A stretch of DNA of 6,882 bases, from the NCBI GenBank assembly GCA_035690425.1, contig DASSKO010000057.1, positions 1-6,882 on the forward strand, in the 5' to 3' direction. This document shows, piece after piece, positions 1-5,265 of the stretch. A program made the translations under genes and the position numbers. The notes under the pieces were generated by a model. The model had not been told where the DNA came from. It saw only the letters and a list, made by a program, of their open reading frames with translations, and did no database searches. Positions within the stretch are counted from its first letter, which is position 1, and the number at the start of each line of letters is the position of its first letter. The DNA is from DASSKO01 sp035690425. Its GTDB lineage: Bacteria; Actinomycetota; Actinomycetes; Propionibacteriales; Nocardioidaceae.

Positions 1-69
1 CGGTGCGGCGTCCTCGCGCTCGGCGAGGTCGGCACGGACACCGACGATGATGTCGTCAAGGACACTCAT
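1..69 (-). CDS. trpC: Indole-3-glycerol phosphate synthase, N-terminus only (runs off left edge)
   Basis: Only the first 23 codons lie in the window; they start at ATG 69-67 and read MSVLDDIIVGVRADLAERED followed by AAP. This matches the conserved N-terminus of actinobacterial TrpC (MSVLDDII.GVR.DLA.R). TrpC is the cytosolic TIM-barrel enzyme that closes and decarboxylates CdRP to indole-3-glycerol phosphate in tryptophan synthesis. No catalytic residue falls in the visible part, so the call rests on this N-terminal motif and on context: a TIGR02234, HGxxPAAW and DUF2752 series upstream is the usual lead-in to trpC in actinobacteria. A purine-rich GAAAGG lies 10 nt before the ATG. The gene follows the DUF2752 gene by 33 bp. 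Confidence 0.85.
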   Translation of the reverse strand, partial: MSVLDDIIVGVRADLAEREDAAP

Positions 70-79
70 GGTGGCAGGA

Positions 80-85
80 CCTTTC
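80..85 (-). promoter_or_regulatory. Ribosome binding site of trpC
   Basis: GAAAGG on the minus strand, ending 10 nt before the trpC ATG. It is a moderate Shine-Dalgarno match and supports the start at base 69. Confidence 0.5.
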
Positions 86-102
86 GCTCGGGAGGCTTCC
101 GG

Positions 103-564
103 TCAGGGGGCGAGCCAGGAGCCGACGCCCAGGTTGCGCGCCAGCCCGAACACGAGCAGCAGCGCCAGCGTCGACCAGGCCACTGGAGCGGTGAGCAGTG
201 GTGACGACAGAACCCAGCCGCGCCATCGGGACCGGGCCCAGCTGAACCAGACCAGCACCGCCACCGGTGCCAGCACAGCCACGGCGACCAGGTTGCTCGA
301 CAGCGCCGCCACGACATCCCCGTGGGTGAGGTCGTTGAGGGCTCGCAGCCCGCCGCAGCCCGGGCAGTACCAGCCGGTAAGCAGCAGCAGCGGGCAGACG
401 CCGTAGCTGCCCGCGACGTGCGGGTCGCGCAGGTGCAGCCCGACGACGGCAGCGCACACGCCGACGCCGCCCAGCAGCGGCGCCACCATGCGTGACCACC
501 GGTCCAGATGCAGACCGGCACCAATCGGCAGGGCGGTCACTGGCCCCCGATGCTGACCGGCCAC
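103..564 (-). CDS. DUF2752 family membrane protein
   Basis: A 153-residue hydrophobic protein with the DUF2752 signature: a first Cys-Pro at residues 57-58, then TGWYCPGCGGLRAL at 63-76, HGD at 81-83 and an Asn at 91. Predicted membrane segments lie near residues 27-43, 89-108 and 126-143. The cysteine-rich CPGCG loop falls between the first two. The function of the family is not established; the paired Cys motif could bind metal or be redox active, which is inference. It begins 2 bp after the HGxxPAAW stop with GTG at 564. Internal alternatives are GTG 540 and ATG 489 (residue 26, just before the first membrane segment). No strong Shine-Dalgarno distinguishes them, so the N-terminus is uncertain. 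trpC follows 33 bp downstream, which suggests co-transcription with tryptophan genes. Confidence 0.85.
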   Translation of the reverse strand: MAGQHRGPVTALPIGAGLHLDRWSRMVAPLLGGVGVCAAVVGLHLRDPHVAGSYGVCPLLLLTGWYCPGCGGLRALNDLTHGDVVAALSSNLVAVAVLAPVAVLVWFSWARSRWRGWVLSSPLLTAPVAWSTLALLLVFGLARNLGVGSWLAP

Positions 565-566
565 AC

Positions 567-848
567 TCAGCCGCGCTGCTCACCGGGCTGTGCACTGGGC
601 TGCTCACTGGGCTGCTCACTGGGCTGCTCATGGGACTGCCCGCTGGAGTGCTCGATCGCGATGCCCAGGCCCATCGCCGACATCACCTTGCCGGCCATGC
701 CGGCCACGGCGAGGAGGCCGACGCCGATCCAGAACATCACCCAGTTGATCGGGCTGAAGACCAAGGCGACACCACCCACCACGATAGCGATGATCGCGAT
801 GACGACAGCGGTCCACGCTGCCGGAGACGAGCCGTGGTTGTCGGCCAT
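567..848 (-). CDS. HGxxPAAW family small membrane protein
   Basis: A 93-residue protein starting MADNHGSSPAAW, which contains the motif that names this actinobacterial family (HG at residues 5-6, PAAW at 9-12). Two hydrophobic stretches follow, about residues 13-31 and 36-51, suggesting two membrane helices. The C-terminal tail from about residue 67 is hydrophilic and low in complexity, built from EQPS repeats encoded by a 12-bp tandem DNA repeat. I chose ATG 848 over the in-frame GTG at 872 because AAGGAG sits 9 nt upstream of ATG 848 and the family motif begins right after it. Its biochemical role is unknown. It lies between the TIGR02234 gene (63 bp gap) and the DUF2752 gene (2 bp gap), an arrangement typical of trp clusters in actinobacteria. 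Confidence 0.88.
   Translation of the reverse strand: MADNHGSSPAAWTAVVIAIIAIVVGGVALVFSPINWVMFWIGVGLLAVAGMAGKVMSAMGLGIAIEHSSGQSHEQPSEQPSEQPSAQPGEQRG
581..640 (-). repeat. 12-bp tandem repeat inside the HGxxPAAW gene
   Basis: Three identical copies of CACTGGGCTGCT (plus-strand sense) occupy 593-604, 605-616 and 617-628. A diverged copy lies on each side, at 581-592 (CACCGGGCTGTG) and 629-640 (CATGGGACTGCC). Because the unit is a multiple of three, the repeat keeps frame and encodes the EQPS-type tail, about residues 70-90 of the protein. Confidence 0.9.
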
Positions 849-857
849 GCCTGCTGG

Positions 858-863
858 CTCCTT
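858..863 (-). promoter_or_regulatory. Ribosome binding site deciding the HGxxPAAW start
   Basis: AAGGAG on the minus strand, 9 nt upstream of ATG 848. It lies downstream of the alternative GTG at 872 and so argues for the shorter protein. Confidence 0.7.
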
Positions 864-911
864 GTCGTGCACGGAAAGGGTCGGGTCGACGATATCTCGT
901 GGGGCGCCCGC

Positions 912-1373
912 TCACACGGTCGGGTCCTCGCCCCGGTCGAGCGCCTTCCACGGATCGGACTCGTGGGGCGGCCGGGCCCCCGGAGCGTCGTACCTGCTGC
1001 TCATCGACGCCCACCGATGGCCCTGCCACGCGGCCAGGCCCCCGGCCACCAACCCGAGTACGGCGCCGGCGAGCGCGGCGCCCCGCCACGGCACCCAGTC
1101 GGCGTCGGCGGTGAGCACGGCCACGACCGCGCCCGCAGCCGACAGCGCGACCACGGCGCCGGACAGCCTCCGGCCGGCCGCGCGGGTGACAGCCACCACC
1201 AGGGTCCCGAGCAGGACCACCGCACCCAGCGAGGCCGCGACCGATGCGTGCGCGTCCGGCGCGGTGGGGACGCCGAGCACCTCCTCGGGGCGCCAGGGGC
1301 TGCGGCCACCCAAGATCACCAGCGCCCCACCGACCAGCCCGGCGGCGACGCTGAGCCCGAACAGCCGCCTCAC
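912..1373 (-). CDS. Trp-operon-associated membrane protein (TIGR02234 type)
   Basis: A 153-residue integral membrane protein. Hydrophobic segments lie near residues 6-22, 46-64, 72-88 and 98-116, suggesting four helices. The C-terminus carries the family hallmark: SSRYDAP near 125-131 and DPWKALDRGEDPT at 140-152. TIGR02234 proteins are found next to tryptophan biosynthesis genes in actinobacteria; their function is unknown. The start is GTG 1373, which overlaps the hisI stop in GTGA (4 bp). GAGGA lies 6 nt upstream, inside the end of hisI, so translation is probably coupled to hisI. In relatives I recall trpE usually lying just upstream of this gene; here hisI takes that place. Confidence 0.9.
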   Translation of the reverse strand: MRRLFGLSVAAGLVGGALVILGGRSPWRPEEVLGVPTAPDAHASVAASLGAVVLLGTLVVAVTRAAGRRLSGAVVALSAAGAVVAVLTADADWVPWRGAALAGAVLGLVAGGLAAWQGHRWASMSSRYDAPGARPPHESDPWKALDRGEDPTV

Positions 1374-1774
1374 CCTCGGTCCTCGCCCACACGATCCGAC
1401 GTGGGCGCTGTCGGGGCAGCACCCACGTCAGAACCCTGCAGCAGGCCGGCGTCGAAGCAGGTGCGGTCACCGGTGTGGCAGGCGGCGCCCTCCTGGTCCA
1501 CCAGCACGAGCAGGGTGTCGCCGTCGCAGTCCAGCCGCACCTGCTTGACCCACTGCCGATGGCCCGAGGTCTCGCCCTTGACCCAGTACTCACCGCGGCT
1601 GCGGCTCCAGAAGGTCGTGCGCCCGGTGGTCAGCGTGCGGTGCAGCGCCTCGTCGTCCATCCAGCCGACCATCAGCACCTGCAGCGAGTCGTGCTGCTGG
1701 ACCACCGCCGGCACGAGGCCGTCTCGGTCGTGCTTGAGCCGGGCGGCGATCGACGGGTCGAGGTGTGCGTTCAC
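1370..1774 (-). CDS. hisI: Phosphoribosyl-AMP cyclohydrolase
   Basis: HisI opens the adenine ring of phosphoribosyl-AMP to give ProFAR, the substrate of PriA, in the cytosol. The 134-residue protein is the monofunctional form; no HisE pyrophosphohydrolase domain is fused. Visible motifs are LMVGWMDDEAL (34-44), the FWSRSRGE..VKGETSG region (55-71), Mg-binding DCDGD (82-86) and the zinc ligands Cys83, Cys99 and Cys106. Their 16 and 7 residue spacing matches the family. The frame stays open upstream to 1879, but that would overlap hisF by 62 bp with non-conserved sequence. The GTG at 1774 (VNAHLDPSIA) begins where family homology should. GGGGA sits about 10 nt upstream. The ATG at 1782 is out of frame. 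The gap after hisF is 43 bp, and the stop overlaps the next gene by 4 bp. Confidence 0.94.
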   Translation of the reverse strand: MNAHLDPSIAARLKHDRDGLVPAVVQQHDSLQVLMVGWMDDEALHRTLTTGRTTFWSRSRGEYWVKGETSGHRQWVKQVRLDCDGDTLLVLVDQEGAACHTGDRTCFDAGLLQGSDVGAAPTAPTSDRVGEDRG

Positions 1775-1817
1775 CCGGCCATTGTCCCCGATGTGTGGCG
1801 GGTGGCCCCGGCGGTGG

Positions 1818-2579
1818 TCAGCGGACGGGGTGACCGGCCTCGGCAAGCGCCTGCTTGACCTCGCCGACGCGCAGGTCACCGAAGTGGAAGACGCTGGCGG
1901 CCAGCACCGCGTCGGCCCCGGCGTCGATCGCCGGGGCGAAGTGTTCGCGCGCGCCCGCTCCCCCGCTGGCGATGACGGGTACGCCGACCACCGCCCGCAC
2001 GGCCTCGATCAGATCGAGGTCGAAGCCGTTCTTGGTGCCGTCGGCGTCCATCGCGTTGAGCAGGATCTCCCCGGCGCCGTGCTCCGCACCGACCCGGGCC
2101 CACTCGACCGCGTCCAGGCCGGCGCTGCGCCGGCCACCGTGGGTGGTCACCTCGAAGCCGCTCGGCATGCCCGGGGCGCGACGGGCGTCGACCGACAGCA
2201 CCAGCACCTGGGACCCGAACCGGTCCACGATCTCGCCGATGACCGCGGGACGCGCGATCGCGCCGGTGTTGATCGCGACCTTGTCGGCGCCGGCCCGCAG
2301 CAGGGTGTCCACGTCGTCGGCCGCACGGACTCCCCCGCCCACGGTCAGCGGGATGAACACCTGCTCGGCCGTGCGCCGCACCACCTCCAACGTGGTGGCC
2401 CGCTCGTCGGCGGAGGCGGAGATGTCGAGGAAGGCCAACTCGTCGGCGCCCTCGGCGTCGTAGACCTTGGCCATCTCGACCGGGTCGCCGGCGTCGCGCA
2501 GCTGCAGGAAGTTGACGCCCTTGACCACCCGGCCACCGTCGACGTCGAGGCAGGGGATGACCCGCACGGCCAGGCTCAT
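1818..2579 (-). CDS. hisF: Imidazole glycerol phosphate synthase, cyclase subunit
   Basis: A 253-residue (beta/alpha)8-barrel, the usual length for HisF. It pairs with HisH: ammonia passed through the barrel converts PRFAR to imidazole glycerol phosphate and AICAR, which feeds purine synthesis. Motifs seen: RVIPCLDVDGGRVVKG at 6-21 with catalytic Asp12, LDISAS at 51-56, PLTVGGGV at 77-84, Asp131 (second catalytic acid, in LSVD), NAMDADGTKNGFD at 175-187, and the phosphate-binding IASGGAG at 203-209. Both catalytic aspartates are intact. The start ATG 2579-2577 overlaps the priA stop as ATGA. The frame is open further upstream to 3164, but that part is a shadow of priA. Translation is probably coupled to priA because no good Shine-Dalgarno precedes the ATG. 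Confidence 0.97.
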   Translation of the reverse strand: MSLAVRVIPCLDVDGGRVVKGVNFLQLRDAGDPVEMAKVYDAEGADELAFLDISASADERATTLEVVRRTAEQVFIPLTVGGGVRAADDVDTLLRAGADKVAINTGAIARPAVIGEIVDRFGSQVLVLSVDARRAPGMPSGFEVTTHGGRRSAGLDAVEWARVGAEHGAGEILLNAMDADGTKNGFDLDLIEAVRAVVGVPVIASGGAGAREHFAPAIDAGADAVLAASVFHFGDLRVGEVKQALAEAGHPVR

Positions 2580-3304
2580 GGCCGGCCGGCGACGTCGAGC
2601 GCCTGCGGCAGGTCGAATGCGCCGGTGTAGAGCGCCTTGCCGATGATCGCGCCCTCCACACCGGCGTCGGTGAGGCCGGCGATCGCCACGATGTCGTCGA
2701 GGCTGGACACCCCGCCCGATGCCACCACCGGCCGGTCCGTCCGCTCGCAGACGCTGCGCAGGAGGGAGAGGTTGGGCCCGCCCAGCGTGCCGTCCTTGGC
2801 CACGTCGGTCACCACGTAACGGGCGCACCCGTCGCGCTCGAGCCGCTCGAGCACCTCGAACAGGTCGCCGCCCTCCTCGGTCCAGCCGCGGGCCGCAAGC
2901 GTCGTCCCGCGCACGTCGAGACCGACGGCGATCCGCTCGCCGTACTCGCCGATCGCCCGGGCGCACCACTGCGGATTCTCCAGCGCCGCCGTGCCGAGGT
3001 TGACCCGCGTGCAGCCGGTGGCCAGCGCCGCCTTCAGCGACTCGTCGTCGCGGATGCCACCGGACAGCTCCACCTTGACGTCGAGGCGGCCCACCACGTC
3101 GGCGAGCAGCTCCCGGTTGGATCCGCGGCCGAAGGCGGCATCGAGATCGACCAGGTGGATCCACTCGGCCCCGTCGCGCTGCCAGGCCATCGCCGCCCCG
3201 GCTGGGTCGCCGTACGAGGTCTCGCTGCCGGCAGCCCCCTGGACCAGCCGCACGGCCTGGCCGCCGGCGACGTCGACGGCGGGAAGCAGCTCGAGTCTCG
3301 ACAT
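2576..3304 (-). CDS. priA: PriA: bifunctional ProFAR isomerase / phosphoribosylanthranilate isomerase
   Basis: A 242-residue (beta/alpha)8-barrel of the HisA family. HisA isomerises ProFAR to PRFAR; actinobacterial PriA also performs the TrpF step on PRA in tryptophan synthesis. Seen here: LLPAVDVAGGQAVRL (6-20) with the acid/base Asp11 and Arg19, VDLDAAFG (52-59), ELSGGIRD (79-86), Asp130 in GLDVRG, AARGW (137-141) with Arg139 and Trp141, TDVAKDGTLGGPN (166-178) with Asp171, and ASGGVSS (195-201). The Arg/Trp pair in the loop after strand five is the known mark of dual-substrate PriA rather than plain HisA, so a separate trpF is probably not needed; that last point is inference. The start is ATG 3304, with AGGG 8 nt upstream. 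The gene lies 34 bp after the lipoprotein gene and overlaps hisF by 4 bp. Confidence 0.94.
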   Translation of the reverse strand: MSRLELLPAVDVAGGQAVRLVQGAAGSETSYGDPAGAAMAWQRDGAEWIHLVDLDAAFGRGSNRELLADVVGRLDVKVELSGGIRDDESLKAALATGCTRVNLGTAALENPQWCARAIGEYGERIAVGLDVRGTTLAARGWTEEGGDLFEVLERLERDGCARYVVTDVAKDGTLGGPNLSLLRSVCERTDRPVVASGGVSSLDDIVAIAGLTDAGVEGAIIGKALYTGAFDLPQALDVAGRP

Positions 3305-3338
3305 GGCGCCAACCCTATGTTGCCCGGGTCGGCCCAGA

Positions 3339-3803
3339 TCAGCGCACCTGGGTGATGATGGAGAGCAGCTGGGCGTATGCCTGCGGCGGGTTGTCGGCGT
3401 CGTTGGTCACGATCCTGGTGGTGCTGCCGTCGGCGTGCTCGATCACGACCCGGTACTCCATCAGGTCGCAGCACTCTCCGGGCTCGACATGGCTGCCGGC
3501 GAAGGACCGGACCGCCTCACTGCCGGCGAGCTCGGCCACCCGGTCGCGCTTGGCCTCGGACAGCCGCTGCGGCGGCTGCGAGGTGTCGACCACGTAGCGA
3601 CGCTCGATGCCGGCGATGCCGCCGCTGACCCGCACCCGCACCGTGACGGGCCCGTCGGCGCTCGCGGTCGGGTCGTCGGTGCCGGTCGTCTGCTCGGCCG
3701 CGGTGGTTCGGCCGGACGGTGGTTCCTGGTCGGGCGCGGCCGCACCGCACCCGGCGATCCCGATCACGACCGTGCACGCGACGAGGGCCAGCAGATGTCT
3801 CAT
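3339..3803 (-). CDS. Putative lipoprotein with an emfourin-like domain
   Basis: A 154-residue protein starting at ATG 3803. Residues 1-19 look like a lipoprotein signal: MRH, a hydrophobic core, then the lipobox IAGC with Cys19 as the lipidation site. A Thr/Pro/Asp-rich linker spans about 20-50. The folded part (51-154) has VRVSGGIAGIERRYVVD at 57-73, a Cys-Cys pair at 111-112, YRVVIEHADGS at 117-127 and a C-terminal amphipathic stretch. The GGxAG-Ixr pattern and layout resemble the emfourin family (protealysin inhibitor type), but I recognise this by eye only. It would be anchored outside the membrane and could inhibit a protease; that role is inference. The in-frame GTG 3839 would add 12 residues before the signal and is less likely. 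It sits between hisH (67 bp gap) and priA (34 bp gap), with no evident link to histidine synthesis. Confidence 0.8.
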   Translation of the reverse strand: MRHLLALVACTVVIGIAGCGAAAPDQEPPSGRTTAAEQTTGTDDPTASADGPVTVRVRVSGGIAGIERRYVVDTSQPPQRLSEAKRDRVAELAGSEAVRSFAGSHVEPGECCDLMEYRVVIEHADGSTTRIVTNDADNPPQAYAQLLSIITQVR

Positions 3804-3870
3804 ACGGGTACGACGGATGTCGCTGGCCAACGGTTGCACCCAGGGACAACACCGGTGCCGACGCGGGATG

Positions 3871-4509
3871 TCACAGCGTGGCCACCCAGTTCCTCAGCAG
3901 CTGCGCGCCGGCGTCGCCGGACTTCTCCGGGTGGAACTGCGTGGCCCACAGCGGGCCGTTCTCGACGGCGCTGACGAAGCGGTCGCCGCCGTGGCCGGTC
4001 CAGTGCACGGCCGGCTCGCGGAACGGCCGGTGCACCTCCAGGGGCCACGCCCGGGCGGCGTAGGTGTGCACGAAGTAGAACCGCTCCTGCTCCACACCGG
4101 CGAACAGCGCCGATCCGTCCCCGACGTCGACCGTGTTCCAGCCCATGTGCGGAAGCACGTCGGCCTGCAACCGCTCGACGCTGCCGGGCCACTCGCCGCA
4201 TCCGGCCGTCTCGACGCCGTGCTCGCAGCCACGGTCGAACAGCACCTGCATGCCGACGCAGATCCCGAGGACCGGCCGACCGCCGGCCAGCCGGCGCCCG
4301 ATCAGCTCGTCGCCCTTGACCCCGCGCAGCCCCCGCATGCACGCCGCGAAGGCACCCACGCCGGGCACGACGAGACCGTCGGCCTCCAGCGCGGCGTGGT
4401 AGTCCGACGTCACCACGACCGTGGCGCCGGTGCGCGCCATCGCCCGCTCGGCCGAACGCAGGTTGCCCGAGCCGTAGTCGAGCACCACCAGGTGCGGGTG
4501 GCGGGTCAT
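3871..4509 (-). CDS. hisH: Imidazole glycerol phosphate synthase, glutamine amidotransferase subunit
   Basis: A 212-residue class I glutamine amidotransferase that hydrolyses glutamine and passes ammonia to HisF. Motifs: VVLDYGSGNLRS at 8-19, VVPGVGAF at 47-54, GICVGMQ at 82-88 with nucleophile Cys84, HMGWN at 121-125, FVHTY at 146-150, and TQFHPEKS at 190-197 with His193 and Glu195. The catalytic triad is complete and the length is normal. ATG 4509 was chosen because it forms an ATGA overlap with the stop of the small upstream membrane-protein gene and begins right before the conserved strand; the in-frame GTG 4536 would overlap that gene more deeply. No good Shine-Dalgarno is visible, so expression probably depends on coupling. 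Unusually, hisH and hisF are separated by two genes, the lipoprotein gene and priA. Confidence 0.96.
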   Translation of the reverse strand: MTRHPHLVVLDYGSGNLRSAERAMARTGATVVVTSDYHAALEADGLVVPGVGAFAACMRGLRGVKGDELIGRRLAGGRPVLGICVGMQVLFDRGCEHGVETAGCGEWPGSVERLQADVLPHMGWNTVDVGDGSALFAGVEQERFYFVHTYAARAWPLEVHRPFREPAVHWTGHGGDRFVSAVENGPLWATQFHPEKSGDAGAQLLRNWVATL

Positions 4510-4655
4510 GGTGAGCTCACGCCGTACGCCGCCCACAGCAGCAGTACGCCGACGACCAGCAGGAGCAGCGGCATCCAGCGTGGGTGGTGCTGGCGGTAGA
4601 ACGCGATCGCGCCGCCGACCGACAGCCCGGCCAGTGCGGTCAGCAGGATCGTCAC
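4506..4655 (-). CDS. Small two-helix membrane protein between hisB and hisH
   Basis: A 49-residue ORF starting at GTG 4655 (first residues MTILLTALAGLSVGGAIAFY). It has two hydrophobic stretches, about residues 2-19 and 28-44, joined by a short polar, basic turn RQHHPRW (21-27). It ends AAYGVSSP. A hairpin of two membrane helices is the likely fold. GAGGG lies 7 nt before the GTG and overlaps the end of hisB. Its TGA overlaps the hisH ATG as ATGA. Clean operon spacing on both sides (10 bp from hisB, 4 bp overlap with hisH) argues strongly that it is real despite its size. I do not recognise the family. A role in coupling hisH translation, or a membrane-linked role in the operon, are possibilities only. 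Confidence 0.8.
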   Translation of the reverse strand: MTILLTALAGLSVGGAIAFYRQHHPRWMPLLLLVVGVLLLWAAYGVSSP

Positions 4656-4662
4656 GGTCCGG

Positions 4663-4667
4663 CCCTC
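4663..4667 (-). promoter_or_regulatory. Ribosome binding site of the small membrane protein
   Basis: GAGGG on the minus strand, 7 nt before GTG 4655 and partly inside the hisB stop codon. It supports the short ORF as a translated gene. Confidence 0.55.
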
Positions 4668-5265
4668 ACAGGCTGCCCTTGGTGCTCGGCACCTCGGTCT
4701 CCCGCCGGTCCAGAGCCACCGCCGTCCGCAGCGCGCGGGCGACCGCCTTGAACTGGGCCTCGACGACGTGGTGGGGGTCGCGGCCGGAGAGCACCCGCAC
4801 GTGCAATGCGATGCCGGCGGTGTGCGCCAGCGTCTCGAACACGTGCCGCGTCAGCGACCCGACGTAGTTCCCACCGATCACCACGTAGGTCTGCCCCTCC
4901 GACTCCCCGGTGTGCACGCAGTAGGGCCGCCCGGACACGTCGACGGCGCACTGCACCAGCGCCTCGTCGAGCGGGACCAGCGAGTCACCGAACCGGGTGA
5001 TGCCACGCTTGTCGCCCAGCGCCTCCCGCAGCGCCTGTCCGAGCACGATCGCGACGTCCTCGACGGTGTGGTGGGAGTCGACGTCCACGTCGCCGTCGGC
5101 GCGCACTGTCAGGTCGAGCAGCGCGTGCTTGGCCAGCGATCCGAGCATGTGGTCGTAGAAGCCGACGCCGGTGGAGACCTCCGAGGCACCCGAGCCGTCC
5201 AGGTCGAGCTCGACGACGACCTTGGACTCCTTGGTCTCCCGCTCGATCCGAGCAGTCCTGCTCAT
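4666..5265 (-). CDS. hisB: Imidazoleglycerol-phosphate dehydratase
   Basis: A 199-residue protein of the usual length for the monofunctional enzyme; there is no fused histidinol-phosphatase domain, so that activity must be encoded elsewhere. It removes water from imidazole glycerol phosphate to give imidazole acetol phosphate, using two Mn ions in a large oligomer. Seen: GVGFYDHML at 33-41, DSHHTVEDV at 63-71 with metal ligands His65, His66 and Glu69, TRHVFETLA at 139-147, and DPHHVVEAQFKAVARAL at 163-179 with His165, His166 and Glu169. All ligands are present. The ATG at 5265 shares one base with the hisC stop (TGATG), and AGGAGGT sits 9 nt upstream, the strongest Shine-Dalgarno in the window. 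Confidence 0.97.
   Translation of the reverse strand: MSRTARIERETKESKVVVELDLDGSGASEVSTGVGFYDHMLGSLAKHALLDLTVRADGDVDVDSHHTVEDVAIVLGQALREALGDKRGITRFGDSLVPLDEALVQCAVDVSGRPYCVHTGESEGQTYVVIGGNYVGSLTRHVFETLAHTAGIALHVRVLSGRDPHHVVEAQFKAVARALRTAVALDRRETEVPSTKGSL

Noticed and set aside
1775..1879. N-terminal extension of hisI to the upstream start at 1879
   Set aside because: It would overlap hisF by 62 bp, the added residues are not HisI-like, and the GTG at 1774 fits the family N-terminus with a purine-rich site upstream.
492..2630. A 712-codon open frame on the plus strand
   Set aside because: It runs antisense to DUF2752, HGxxPAAW, TIGR02234, hisI and hisF, all of which have clear family motifs. 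Its product is low in complexity and rich in Arg, Gly, His and Pro, as expected for a GC-rich shadow frame.
2580..3164. Upstream extension of the hisF frame
   Set aside because: The extra 195 residues are the out-of-frame reading of priA and are rich in Arg; HisF homology begins exactly at ATG 2579.
3305..3338. TAGGGT as a possible -10 element before priA
   Set aside because: It overlaps the AGGG ribosome-binding region a few bases before the ATG and has no convincing -35 partner, so it reads better as part of the Shine-Dalgarno.
3850..3857. Palindrome CACCGGTG in the gap between hisH and the lipoprotein gene
   Set aside because: It is only 8 bp, with no loop and no T-run after it; it is too short to call a terminator or an operator in such GC-rich DNA.
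3607..4599. A 330-codon open frame on the plus strand
   Set aside because: It covers the complement of hisH and the lipoprotein gene; its composition is that of a shadow frame and it has no motif.
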